DNA of 64,000 nt, from assembly GCA_021371965.1 (NCBI GenBank), contig JAJFVE010000122.1:36418-100417 (forward strand), in the 5' to 3' direction. Positions 25,101 to 32,592 of the stretch are shown here, piece by piece (position 1 is the stretch's first letter; each line of letters opens with the position of its first letter). Position numbers and translations under genes: made by a program. The notes beneath the pieces are model-generated. The model was not told where the DNA came from. It saw only the letters and a list, made by a program, of their open reading frames with translations, and ran no database searches. The DNA is from Planctomycetaceae bacterium. Its GTDB lineage: Bacteria; Planctomycetota; Phycisphaerae; SM23-33.

Positions 25101-27548
25101 ATAGTCGGCGTTGCCGTTGTAGGACCGCAGCGTCCCGCCGTCGAGGCGCAGTTCCACAGCGTTGCGCCAATCGCTCAGGTCGGCTTCGGCCACGCCGCCG
25201 TCGTCAACGATCACCTTGCCGGTTGCCCAGCCTTCGCCCAGGCGGAAGAGGCCCTGGGTGAGCAGGATTGTGCCGCCGGAGAGAGCGTTGGCGTGGTTCA
25301 TGCGCAGGTTGCCGTTGGCGGCCAGTTGAATCGTGCCGCTATACGTGGAACCGGCGACGTTGTTCTGAAGGTTCACCCAGCCCGGGCCGTTAACGGTCAG
25401 TCCGCCGGCGCCCTGAAGTTGTGCGCCGATAGTCAAGGCTCCACTGGCATTAGGGGCCGTGATGGACGAGGCGCTGTCCACGTACAGCTTGGAGTTGGTG
25501 TTGTAGTGCCCAGCGTAGTAGGTTGCCGCGCCGTTGTACGCTCGCAGCGTGCCGCCATCGAGCCGCAGTTGCGCTGCCTGCCGCCAATCGGTCAGGTCGG
25601 CCTCCACTATCCCGCCCGCGGCGGCGACCACCTTGCCGTTGGCGAAACCTTCGCCCAACTGGAACAGACCGCTGCCGGTTCCGAGAGAAATCGTGCCGCC
25701 GGAGAGGCCGTTGGCATTTTCCATCCGCAGCTTGCTGCTGCCATCGACGCTGATCGTGCCGGTATAGGTCGTGCTCAGGGCGTTGTAGCCCAGCATGACG
25801 CCGGCGCCGCTGGTGGCACTGGTGATGTTCAGATCGGCCGAGCCGTTGAACTGCGAACGAATGTACAGCCAGTTGCCGCTGGTTACAGCCGCACTGGTGC
25901 CAATCGTCGAGGCGCTATCCACGTAGATCTTGCTGTTGGTCGAGTTGTTGCCGACGCGGGCATTGTTCGTGACGCCCCGCAGGGTGCCGCCTTTGAGGTA
26001 CAGGGCATAAGCCGGAGCGCCGTCGCCGGTATTGTCCGCTTCGGCCACGCCGCCGGTGTTGACCTCGACCTTGCCGTTGAGGAAGCCCGACCCCAACTGG
26101 AACTGCCCGCTGGTGCCGTCCAGGCTGATCGTCCCGCCCGCCAGACCGTACTGATTGTTCATGCGCAGATGGCCATCGGGCGCTACCGTGATGATTCCGC
26201 CGGCGTACGTGCTGGCGGCCAAACCATAGTTGAGCCCGACCCAGCCCGGACCGGTGACGTTCAGCCCGCCGCTGCCGTTGAGCTGCGCGGAGATGTACAT
26301 GTACTGCCCGGCGACCTTACCCTGAAGCGTTGAGGCATTGTCGACATAGATCTTGCTGTTGGCCGTGCCGTCGCCGATGCTCCAATTGTTGTACCCGCGA
26401 ACGGTTCCGCCCTGGAGGTGAAGATTGTAGACCGGCGCGTTGTTGTTGTCATTTTCGAGGATGCCGTTGGTCTTGATGTTGACCGTGCCGCTGGTGAAGC
26501 CGTCGCCGACGTACATCAGGCCGGTGGCGTTCTCGACATTGATCGTGCCGCCCGAGAGCCCCAGGCGGTTGGCCATCCTCAACGTGCCCCCCTCGGCGAT
26601 AGTGATAATCCCGCTGTACGTGTTGCCCGCGAGGTTATTGTTGAGCCCCACCAGCCCAGGACCTACTACATTCAGGTTGCCAGCGCCGTTGAGCTGGGCA
26701 TAGATGTACATGTACTGATTGGCCACCGAGCCCTTGAGGGTGGAATCATTGTCGACATAGATCTTGCTGGTGGAACCGCCGTCGCCGATGTTCCAATTGT
26801 TGTAGCCCTGCAGCGTGCCGCCCTGCAGGCGAAGCGTGGACGTGCGGCCGGCGTTATTGGTATTGGTCGCCACCCCGCCAGTCAGGACCTTGACCGTACC
26901 GGAGTTGAAACTCGACAGGTCCAACTCATCGGCATCCACTTCCAACGACCCGCTGCCCAGAAACGTAGTGCTGTTCTCCAGGCGCACGCGCCCGCCGTTG
27001 ATCGTCATCGTGCCTGCCCACGTGCCTCCGGTCTGCGCTCCATTAAGGATGAGCAGCCCGGAACCCGTCTTTTGCAGATTGCCGCTGCCGCCGACGCCGG
27101 CATTGACCTTGGTGTTCAACCGAAGCGTGCCACTGGCGTTGGCCACATGCAGGTACGATGTCGTCACGCCTTCGCCCGCGTCGGCGTCGTTGACCGAGAT
27201 CTGCCCGGCGGTGTTGTAGATCTGCGTCTCGTCGGTCCGCACGTTCGCCAGTGTGCCGCCATTGAGGATCAGGTTTTGCGCGGCCACCCAGTTGTCATTG
27301 ACGTTCAACTGGCCTTCGAGCGTCAGCGCGCCGTTAAAGTACGACCCGCCGCCATCGGTGACGGCCGTGAACCCGCTGCCGATGAGGAACGTGTCGCTGG
27401 CCCAGACGGGCGTGGGCGATTCGGGATCCCAGTTGCCAACGGTCCGCCAGTTCTGGTTGGCCCCGCCGGCATCCCATGTGTAGCTGGTAGCCTGAGCGGA
27501 CGCCACGGCCAGCGCAAGCAAGGTAAATGATAGGGCGACGTGTTTCAT
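22110..27548 (-). CDS. Giant PEP-CTERM repeat protein, autotransporter-like beta-helix
   Basis: This 1812-residue secreted protein opens with a Sec signal (MKHVALSFTLLALAVASAQA) and ends in VPEPATMALLSIGGLLILA plus an Arg-rich tail, the PEP-CTERM signal of exosortase substrates. The body is rich in Gly, Asn, Thr and Ser and consists of LxGGTL and GLSGGTI beta-helix-like coils with an anchor (SKIYVDxAST) repeated six times. GNWDPESPTP and GNWDRLLPTS resemble the GxWxxxxNW units of autotransporter-associated repeat proteins. A matrix or adhesion role is likely, but no enzymatic domain is seen. AGGAGAAACGTA before the ATG is a strong ribosome site. A promoter and a LacI-type palindrome lie upstream. 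The exosortase is not in the window. Confidence 0.88.
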   Translation of the reverse strand: MKHVALSFTLLALAVASAQATSYTWDAGGANQNWRTVGNWDPESPTPVWASDTFLIGSGFTAVTDGGGSYFNGALTLEGQLNVNDNWVAAQNLILNGGTLANVRTDETQIYNTAGQISVNDADAGEGVTTSYLHVANASGTLRLNTKVNAGVGGSGNLQKTGSGLLILNGAQTGGTWAGTMTINGGRVRLENSTTFLGSGSLEVDADELDLSSFNSGTVKVLTGGVATNTNNAGRTSTLRLQGGTLQGYNNWNIGDGGSTSKIYVDNDSTLKGSVANQYMYIYAQLNGAGNLNVVGPGLVGLNNNLAGNTYSGIITIAEGGTLRMANRLGLSGGTINVENATGLMYVGDGFTSGTVNIKTNGILENDNNNAPVYNLHLQGGTVRGYNNWSIGDGTANSKIYVDNASTLQGKVAGQYMYISAQLNGSGGLNVTGPGWVGLNYGLAASTYAGGIITVAPDGHLRMNNQYGLAGGTISLDGTSGQFQLGSGFLNGKVEVNTGGVAEADNTGDGAPAYALYLKGGTLRGVTNNARVGNNSTNSKIYVDSASTIGTSAAVTSGNWLYIRSQFNGSADLNITSATSGAGVMLGYNALSTTYTGTISVDGSSKLRMENANGLSGGTISLGTGSGLFQLGEGFANGKVVAAAGGIVEADLTDWRQAAQLRLDGGTLRAYNGAATYYAGHYNTNSKLYVDSASSITAPNASGALTIGAQLQGAGGLTVNGPGWVNLQNNVAGSTYSGTIQLAANGNLRMNHANALSGGTILLTQGLFRLGEGWATGKVIVDDGGVAEADLSDWRNAVELRLDGGTLRSYNGNADYYVGTYNSTSKLYVDSTSTLQGSYAGRYLHIGSQLNGSGDLNVTGPGWVQLNNTVAGTTYSGTIGIAAGGSLRIGQNAGLSGGTIEVDNPTGLLRLGEGFATGRVLVQTGGVAEADHGSDRIAKELRLQGGTLRSLDGAADYRVGDNSANSMIYVDNASTIQATRSGYSFWLSSKITGSETITKTGAGQLYFNGISNNAATFTGDWDIQQGYLTLSNPSGGTWKGENLGSGATVNIAGGAYLRFTDNNSNNRWELTKNLAGTGTVQLTETSDRIIITRNAANTFGGISPGNSAGTLTFNWTVAPNTNAQLDFAKNASGDRAVWYVEAVDATSYDKVVSNGYLGAIANAKLVVDPTKPIAEAMTIYQGIASQNLSTLAFGEVSWMYDTTGTVNYNTDGTITLTNILPVLWSTASGSWNVTGNWDRLLPTSNTMAGVWNGGVSEVNTAQDVLCLTVQNADSRVNIVSAGSLNAGRSVEVRSGGTMSIDGAMTTPLFNSVGTTNLNAGATGSIATLNVSGGTTTIKTGSGFGYTNVNVIGGSSAGGNLAVDDATVDVTAMVVGTTDQTAATATITDSTVTAGSVAVRRSNSALAPSLLTVASGGELVLADTAAYIADVGSYDTGRYVLSAGGKIHFTSEIDLATFHAQTEWNGGVLVVDGTLTNYHNRNLAAGQIVDFGSTGDLASGSANRLYLRGGEIRFGDGYVRDTRLQMTEDLGTIVVSGGALSSMPGTISASVTLQGALATWNTGNATLGSGTVLALVDGAKATVGVGKFLNVDQVAFGGTGGTVELAGGYLIHGAAELAMGAGALITGNGQVLVGSAGIDLGSTGDEGSLLGTGAGLVVYGDIRGNGSVVNTTVYGNVSVGHSPGVMTMDDTTLSGSSILAMELGGTDQSLYDQVVLPGLLTVQSGATLDVSWYDGFEGSLGDTFTLFSLAGGSISGTFDVILPTFSDPGLNWNTSALYSSGTISVVPEPATMALLSIGGLLILARRRGRREHE
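24480..26960 (-). repeat. Six tandem coding repeats of about 140 residues
   Basis: The anchor SK(I/L)YVD recurs six times, at about 26750, 26340, 25920, 25480, 25060 and 24640. Each unit runs from GLSGGTI through GGVAEAD, LRLxGGTLR, the anchor, QLNGSG and VTGPGWV to TYSGTI. Spacing is 410-440 bp. Copies differ at many positions and by small indels, so the array is old rather than recently amplified. Confidence 0.85.
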
Positions 27549-27563
27549 TACGTTTCTCCTCAT

Positions 27564-27578
27564 AGGAAACGCTTTCCT
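27564..27578. promoter_or_regulatory. LacI-family-like operator palindrome
   Basis: AGGAAACGCTTTCCT is a near-perfect palindrome fitting the GNAANCGNTTNC consensus of LacI-family operators. It lies just upstream of the ribosome site of the giant PEP-CTERM gene, within its predicted leader, where a bound repressor could block elongation. No LacI-type regulator is in the window. Confidence 0.4.
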
Positions 27579-27652
27579 GTTGGCGGCCAAAAACGCTAAA
27601 AGAACTGCCTCTTCCTTTTGCCGGGGAACTGATCCTCTGCCCGACGGGGAGT

Positions 27653-27681
27653 ATGCTACCCGAAAATGCCCATTTTGACAA
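27653..27681 (-). promoter_or_regulatory. Sigma70-type promoter of the PEP-CTERM gene
   Basis: On the minus strand TTGTCA (27681-27676) and TAGCAT (27658-27653) are 17 bases apart. The predicted start near 27646 gives a leader of about 98 bases carrying the operator-like palindrome. Confidence 0.6.
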
Positions 27682-27846
27682 GTGTAATCCCTGGCCCCAT
27701 TGACTTTTTTTTCCAGCGAATGAACAGCGGCCAGTCAGGCACAGGAACCCCGAGGGCATTCTTGCCCAATTGCGTCATAGCAGTTCGTCGGCGTGGTAAA
27801 CCGCGGCAACAGGAAACTCCATAGAAAACAAAGAAGAAAAGTGATG

Positions 27847-27882
27847 TCCCGGCGGCACCCCCGACCGCATGCCGCCGGGACG
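27847..27882 (-). terminator. Terminator of the 59-residue small gene
   Basis: A perfect 12-bp stem (gtcccggcggca/tgccgccgggac) with a 12-base loop is followed on the minus strand by a T-rich run (CATCACTTTTCTTC). It lies about 40 bases beyond the stop of the small minus-strand gene. Confidence 0.7.
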
Positions 27883-27923
27883 TTGTTTCATGGCCCCCAA
27901 CTGTCGGGAAACTTCCTGCTTAT

Positions 27924-28103
27924 TCAAACCGTCTTGCTCTTCCGCGCTCGCGAGAGCAGATACAGGACCAACTGCTCCTGCCAGTGCAGCGTCGCCAGCA
28001 GGTCGTTGAGCTCTCCGGCAGTATCGGCCGAGAACGCCCGACGTGCGGGCAGAAGCGTTGCATTGCAGCGGGTTGTTCGCTTTTTCGTTTGTTTACCGGC
28101 CAT
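27924..28103 (-). CDS. Small basic protein, divergent from the LexA/CI-like regulator
   Basis: This 59-residue reading frame starts MAGKQTKKRTTRCNATLLPA and contains a likely amphipathic helix (ELNDLLATLHWQEQLVLYLL) before the basic tail SRARKSKTV. I recognise no family. Support for a real gene is unusually good: a TTGACG-17-TATATT promoter 49 bases upstream, a GGGGAG sequence before the ATG, and a perfect terminator behind the stop. The promoter spacer holds a sequence repeated next to the regulator gene, so the divergent regulator probably represses it. A toxin, an antirepressor or a stress-induced effector are all possible; none is shown. Confidence 0.62.
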   Translation of the reverse strand: MAGKQTKKRTTRCNATLLPARRAFSADTAGELNDLLATLHWQEQLVLYLLSRARKSKTV

Positions 28104-28151
28104 TGGACGATATACTCCCCACTATGGTCTGGCACCTTCGCGATGGCGAAC

Positions 28152-28180
28152 AATATATTCGTCTTTGCGTATATCGTCAA
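28152..28180 (-). promoter_or_regulatory. Promoter of the small divergent gene
   Basis: On the minus strand TTGACG (28180-28175) and TATATT (28157-28152) are separated by exactly 17 bases. A candidate operator (CGTCTTTGCG on the plus strand) lies inside the spacer. Confidence 0.65.
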
Positions 28181-28201
28181 ACACAAAATTACGTCTTTAC
28201 G
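28160..28201. promoter_or_regulatory. Direct-repeat operator pair for the LexA/CI-like regulator
   Basis: CGTCTTTGCG (28160-28169) and CGTCTTTACG (28192-28201) are 32 bp apart, three helical turns. The first overlaps the promoter spacer of the small gene; the second lies 14 bases before the regulator ATG. Related TTTGCGTAT words flank both. Binding by the adjacent regulator is inference. Confidence 0.45.
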
Positions 28202-28215
28202 AAAAATATTTGCGT

Positions 28216-29313
28216 ATGGCCGATGCCAATTCATGCCGAGACCCGATCTGCCTGCGAATTGCCCAGGTTCGCGCCGAATCCATGGGTCCTCGCGGTAAAG
28301 CTCGATTTGCCAAGGCCTTGTGCCTATCGCCGAGCACGTATGAATACTACGAGCGGTCGCGCGTGCCGCCGGCTTCGGTGCTGGTCAAGATCGCCCAGGT
28401 AGCGGGGGTAGACCTTCGGTGGCTGCTGACGGGCGAAGGGTCCGCTGCCGCAGCGGCACAGGCGGCCACAAACCACCCCGCCCTGCAGCGAGCCGCCGCC
28501 CTGATAGGCGATTACCCTCATGCCGCGGGACCGCTGGCGGCGTTTCTGGACCTGCTGGCTGCCGCGATGGAGTTTCCGCAGAAGGAAGACGCCGGCGCGA
28601 CAGAAGGCGCCAAGTCGCAATCGCCGGGCCGAATAGTCGCCCCAGCAGAAGGTTCTCCGCAAGTGGCGAATGCTATCGCGGATCTTGTCGCTGAGGCGAT
28701 TCCTGTTGCGGGGGACGAAACAATGAGCGTGGAGAGGATTGCGACTCTGCCCGCCGGTTCGGCGTTCAAGGACGTCCCCGCTCGGTCGTGGGTTCCCATC
28801 CTGGGACGCAGCGCCGCCGGCGTTCCGCAGTTCTGGGACGGGCGCGACCGTGCCGCCGGCGTTACCACGCTGAGCGACCTGATCGAGCGCCACGCGAAGG
28901 CTCCGGCAGTGATACACGAAGCCTCGACGCGCTGGGCTGATTCGCCGGCCGCCCCACAGACGGTGCAGATCATCACGCTGACCGCCCCTGCCGACGAGGT
29001 CTCGCAGTTTGTGGCCGCCGCGGACATCAAGGCCCGCTATAGCGACGCCTTCGCCGTTCGCATCGATGGCGATTCGATGTCCCCCGACATTCGCCACGGC
29101 GATCTGGTGGTGCTGAGCCCGACGGAGCCGGCCCGGGACGGCAAGGCCGCCATCGTGCAACTCGATGGACAGATCGGCGTGACGTGCAAGCTCTACCGCC
29201 GCAGCGGCCTGAGCGTTCATCTGATCCCCATCAACGAACGCGTGCCCCACACGGTGGTAGCCGCCGAAGCGGTGCAATGGGCTCTGCGTGTTCTGGCGCT
29301 GGTGCGAGCGTAA
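28216..29313 (+). CDS. LexA/CI-like autocleaving repressor (HTH + S24 peptidase)
   Basis: This 365-residue regulator has an N-terminal helix-turn-helix (about residues 5-62; ARFAKALCLSPSTYEYYERS) and a C-terminal S24 domain. The catalytic dyad is Ser287 in GDSMSPDIRHGD and Lys325 in VTCKLY, 38 residues apart as in LexA. The likely self-cleavage bond is Ala201-Gly202 in LGRSAAGVP, at the place of the LexA VAAG site. A long Ala-rich linker separates the domains. By analogy DNA damage would trigger cleavage and derepression. The frame is open about 420 bases further upstream, but that part overlaps the divergent small gene and promoter; the ATG at 28216 fits the HTH start. It may repress itself and the small gene. 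Confidence 0.85.
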   Translation: MADANSCRDPICLRIAQVRAESMGPRGKARFAKALCLSPSTYEYYERSRVPPASVLVKIAQVAGVDLRWLLTGEGSAAAAAQAATNHPALQRAAALIGDYPHAAGPLAAFLDLLAAAMEFPQKEDAGATEGAKSQSPGRIVAPAEGSPQVANAIADLVAEAIPVAGDETMSVERIATLPAGSAFKDVPARSWVPILGRSAAGVPQFWDGRDRAAGVTTLSDLIERHAKAPAVIHEASTRWADSPAAPQTVQIITLTAPADEVSQFVAAADIKARYSDAFAVRIDGDSMSPDIRHGDLVVLSPTEPARDGKAAIVQLDGQIGVTCKLYRRSGLSVHLIPINERVPHTVVAAEAVQWALRVLALVRA

Positions 29314-29329
29314 GAAAGAAGGACCCAAA

Positions 29330-29363
29330 GGACGACAAGGACGACAAGGACCGCAAGGACAGC
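29330..29363. repeat. Short GGACGACAA tandem repeat
   Basis: Three to four copies of a 9-base word (aaggacgac, aaggaccgc) begin 17 bases after the regulator stop. No function is apparent. Confidence 0.4.
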
Positions 29364-29398
29364 TGATTCAGTCTCCAGAAACCTTACAGTCCGCTTGG

Positions 29399-29932
29399 CT
29401 AGTAGCACACCCACTGCGTCACGGCGCGGGTCTCGTAGACGGCTGGGACCAGAACCTGAACCTGCTGCATCTGGTACTGGGCGGGAACCAGGATCTGCTC
29501 GGTCCGCGCGGGGACTGTCACGGTGTGGGGGTTGCCCATCGAATCGTAGACGACTTCACATCCGCCGGGGATGTACTGCGTCTCATAGTGTGCGGGGGCG
29601 ACCATCACCTGCTGACACTGAACTTCATAGCGGGCGGGGCTGACCAGAACTTGCTGGTAGACCGTCTCGTAGTGTCCGGCCGGGGCGAGGATGGCGGCGC
29701 CGATGGCAAGTCCGATTCTCAGCCCGTCGTGCCGGCCGCCGTCACGATGATCGCCGTCACGGCGGTCGCGATCGTAGCGGAGCGCAACATGCGCCGAGGC
29801 CGGACGAGGCGCAGCCGCGGCGCGGCGGGGAGCTGGGGCCGGCCTGCGGTCGGCGGCCATCGCAAAGGCCGGGAAGATCAGGGTGGCGATTGTCAGGCTT
29901 GCCGCTGCGATCATCTTGCGATGGGTTGTCAT
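29399..29932 (-). CDS. Secreted protein with Tyr/Gln-rich repeats
   Basis: This 177-residue protein has a Sec signal ending near AFAMAADRR, a Pro/Ala/Arg linker, a charged RDRRDGDHRDGGRHDG stretch and a C-terminal half of repeats around GHYETVYQQVLVSPARYEV and HYETQYIPGG. I recognise no catalytic family. The Tyr/Gln/Val repeats suggest an extended beta-rich envelope protein. AAAGGAGACCGGCC before the ATG is a good ribosome site. It converges with the LexA/CI-like regulator. Confidence 0.7.
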   Translation of the reverse strand: MTTHRKMIAAASLTIATLIFPAFAMAADRRPAPAPRRAAAAPRPASAHVALRYDRDRRDGDHRDGGRHDGLRIGLAIGAAILAPAGHYETVYQQVLVSPARYEVQCQQVMVAPAHYETQYIPGGCEVVYDSMGNPHTVTVPARTEQILVPAQYQMQQVQVLVPAVYETRAVTQWVCY

Positions 29933-30081
29933 GGCCGGTCTCCTTTATTCGATTATCACGGTTCAGCAGGTATGTCCATCGCCGGAGGCGGCGGGTTACA
30001 TTAGGCGTCAAGAAATATTGCCCCAGCGCGCAACGCACAGCCGCCCGCCTTAGAATGAACTGTGAAGCGGAGAGAGCTCTT

Positions 30082-31068
30082 ATGAACGATTGGCTTGTGA
30101 TCATCCCGCTGCTGGCGGCAGCGATGCTTGTGGCGGCATGCTCGCGCAGCTCGGGCGAGGCCCCGGCGCGGGCCGTGCCGGGAGCGTACCATTCCCCCGT
30201 AGGACCCATGCCGCCGCTGACGGCTGAGGAAAAAGAGGTCATCGTGAACAAGGGGACCGAGCGGTCCGGCAGCGGCAAATATCTGTCCACGACGGCCGAG
30301 GGCGTCTACCTTTGCCGCCAGTGCGGGGCTCCGCTGTATCTATCCGACAGCAAGTTCGCCTCCGACTGCGGTTGGCCGAGTTTTGACGACGAGATCGCCG
30401 GCGCCGTGAAGCGCCAAAGCGAGGGTCCGCGGACCGAGATCGTCTGTGCCAACTGCGGCGGGCATCTCGGCCACGTGTTCCAAGGCGAGGGACTCACCCC
30501 GCGCGACACGCGGCACTGCGTGAACTCGCTGTCGCTGACATTCGTGCCGCGGCAGAAGTGGCCGCTCGAGCGGGCGGTCTTCGCCGGCGGGTGCTTCTGG
30601 GGCGTCGAGCACCTGCTGCGCCAGACCAGCGGCGTCATCGCCGTCCGCTCCGGGTATACCGGCGGCACGACGCAGCGCCCGACGTATCAGCAGGTCTGCA
30701 CCGGCCGCACCGGACACGCCGAGGCGGTGGAAGTTCTCTTCGACCCGGCCAAGGTCAGCTACGAGCAGCTTGCGCGGGAGTTCTTCGAGATCCACGACCC
30801 GACCACGCTCAATCGCCAGGGCCCTGACGCCGGCACGCAGTACCGTTCCGCTGTCTTCTGCACCACGCCCGCCCAGAAGGAAACCGTCGAGCGGTTGATC
30901 GCCTTGCTCAAGCAGCGCGGGTACAAGGTCGTGACGCAGGTCGAGCCGGCGGCGACCTTCTGGCCAGCCGAGGACTATCACCAGGACTACCTGGGCAAGC
31001 ATCCCGAGCGTCCGAGTTGCCACATCCCTGTCAATCGGTTCGGCGCGGCGACGCAACCGGTGCGATGA
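30082..31068 (+). CDS. msrBA: MsrB-MsrA fusion lipoprotein, methionine sulfoxide reductase
   Basis: The 328-residue protein repairs both R and S forms of methionine sulfoxide, most likely in the periplasm. A lipoprotein signal (LLAAAMLVAAC) precedes an MsrB domain (about residues 45-160) with zinc motifs CRQCG and CANCGGHLGHVF and catalytic Cys146 in RHCVNSLSLTF. The MsrA domain follows (about 163-325) with Cys171 in GGCFWGVEHLL and the usual RSGYTGG and GHAEAVEV. I chose the ATG at 30082; the frame is open upstream but no signal would then be N-terminal. Fusions in both orders are known; this one places MsrB first and adds a lipid anchor. Confidence 0.93.
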   Translation: MNDWLVIIPLLAAAMLVAACSRSSGEAPARAVPGAYHSPVGPMPPLTAEEKEVIVNKGTERSGSGKYLSTTAEGVYLCRQCGAPLYLSDSKFASDCGWPSFDDEIAGAVKRQSEGPRTEIVCANCGGHLGHVFQGEGLTPRDTRHCVNSLSLTFVPRQKWPLERAVFAGGCFWGVEHLLRQTSGVIAVRSGYTGGTTQRPTYQQVCTGRTGHAEAVEVLFDPAKVSYEQLAREFFEIHDPTTLNRQGPDAGTQYRSAVFCTTPAQKETVERLIALLKQRGYKVVTQVEPAATFWPAEDYHQDYLGKHPERPSCHIPVNRFGAATQPVR

Positions 31069-31141
31069 GATTACCGATTACGAATTAATTGCCGCGTCAC
31101 GATGATGACTGCGGCATCGGGATGACTTAGAATATCACTTC

Positions 31142-32521
31142 ATGAGGAAGCATTACGATTCCGCCAGTCCGGTCCATGCCTTCCTGGTCGCTAGAGTGAC
31201 CAGGCCGACGATGCTGGGGATGTGCGTGTGCGTTTTGCTTGCGGCGGCGGGGTGCAGGGATGTCAAGACCGAGGATCAACGGCAGGTGTTGACGGTGGCG
31301 TACCACTTGGGCGGCAGCGAGGGGCGGCAGAAGCACTGGGATGCGTGGAAGGCCCGGTTCGAGCAGGACAATCCGCTCTGGCGGCTGGAGATGGTTCCTG
31401 TCGCCCCTGGCACGGCGCGTGGATCGTACATCGCCGCGGGCAACGCAGACGCCCTGCCCGACGTGATGCAACTCTTTGACCTGACGGAGTGGCTGGCCGA
31501 GGAGGGCTATGTTCAGCCGCTGCCGGCGGCGTTCATCCCCCGAGGTCACACCCCTGGCGAGAAGGTCTACGGCGCAGGCGGTGGCGTGCGGCTTTGCGGG
31601 ATTGCCGTCAACGCGTCTCTGGCGTCGGCGGCCGGCATCCAAGCCCCGCCCGAGAACTGGACGCAGTTTCTGGGCTGTCTTCGCAAAATGCAGCAGTACC
31701 TGGCCGAGAGCGGCCGAGGCGCCAAGGGCTGCCGAGCCCTGATCTGGGGGTCGGACTGGTCGGTCCGGCTGCCGATGGAGATGGCCGTCTGCGCCGATCT
31801 GTACACGCGCGATGCGGCCACGCCTTCCTGGGCCGCGTTGCGCGGCGACAACAAGGCATCGTTCGCTGCCGACAAGACCGCCGAGACTATCGCCGGCAAC
31901 CTCGTCGAGCTGGTCCGTGAGTTCGTGTCCGAGCAGAAGCCCCCTGCCCTGACGTACGAAAAGCAACGCGAATTGTTCTTTCAGGGCAAGGCCGCCTTCT
32001 GGTTTGCCGGCACGTGGATCGGTTCGGATATTGCGGCCTTTGGCGGCGATGTCGAAGTGGACTTCTGGCCGATGCCTTCGATGGTAGGCCGTACCGGTAC
32101 GTTTGTGGCCGCCGCTCGCGACGGCGGGTGGGGCCTGGCCCGCGGTCTCGATGGCGAGCGCCAGAAGACGGCGGTCAAGGCGCTCGAGGCGCTGCTGTCG
32201 ATGGATGTGTACCAAGCCTATCTCGACGCCGAAGGGTGCATTGGCCAGACGTTCAATGCATCGGCGCGCATCCCCAGCACGGCCGGACGGACGGGGATAT
32301 TCTATGAAAACGTGCGCCGCCGTTTCGCCATCTGCGGGGCGGCGGCAGGGTTGCATGCGTCGCAGCAGACGCCGCCAGGATTTGAAGGCGCGCTCGAACG
32401 CGCCTGCCACCGGATGATCGAGGATGCCCTGGCCAGAAGAGTGACCGACATTCCCGCCATGCTCACTCGACTGGATGAAGCGTGGGATAAGGGGGAATCG
32501 CAGGCAGAGGAAGGACCGTAG
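31142..32521 (+). CDS. Extracellular solute-binding lipoprotein (family 1, sugar)
   Basis: The 459-residue protein resembles ABC-importer sugar-binding proteins. A long N-terminal signal ends in a lipobox (LLAAAGC, Cys38), and the mature part starts with VLTVAYHLGG and contains the family-typical DALPDVMQLFDLTEWLAEEG and GKAAFWFAGTWIGSDIAAFG segments. No permease or ATPase gene is adjacent, so its transporter is elsewhere or it acts as a sensor. It lies among sulfatase and glycosidase genes, which supports a carbohydrate ligand. The frame ends just before a CTACCGGCTAC hairpin. Confidence 0.85.
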   Translation: MRKHYDSASPVHAFLVARVTRPTMLGMCVCVLLAAAGCRDVKTEDQRQVLTVAYHLGGSEGRQKHWDAWKARFEQDNPLWRLEMVPVAPGTARGSYIAAGNADALPDVMQLFDLTEWLAEEGYVQPLPAAFIPRGHTPGEKVYGAGGGVRLCGIAVNASLASAAGIQAPPENWTQFLGCLRKMQQYLAESGRGAKGCRALIWGSDWSVRLPMEMAVCADLYTRDAATPSWAALRGDNKASFAADKTAETIAGNLVELVREFVSEQKPPALTYEKQRELFFQGKAAFWFAGTWIGSDIAAFGGDVEVDFWPMPSMVGRTGTFVAAARDGGWGLARGLDGERQKTAVKALEALLSMDVYQAYLDAEGCIGQTFNASARIPSTAGRTGIFYENVRRRFAICGAAAGLHASQQTPPGFEGALERACHRMIEDALARRVTDIPAMLTRLDEAWDKGESQAEEGP

Positions 32522-32526
32522 AAACG

Positions 32527-32592
32527 GTAACCAGTAGCCTGTTGGGAATCGGCAATGTTCTTCCCGGCTACTGGCTACCGGCTACCGGCTAC
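32527..32592. repeat. CTACCGGCTAC hairpin between converging genes
   Basis: The arm gtaaccagtagcc (32527-32539) pairs with ggctactggctac (32565-32577), followed by further ctaccgg words. It lies between the solute-binding gene and the fucosidase-like gene and supplies the stop and last codons of the latter. Confidence 0.75.

Noticed and set aside
23091..26333. Long plus-strand frames opposite the PEP-CTERM gene.
   Set aside because: The minus strand encodes a coherent signal-peptide-to-PEP-CTERM protein; the other strand is a shadow.
24480..26960. Regularly spaced repeats that could suggest a CRISPR array.
   Set aside because: The unit is about 420 bp, diverged and protein-coding, with no short direct repeats or spacers and no cas genes.
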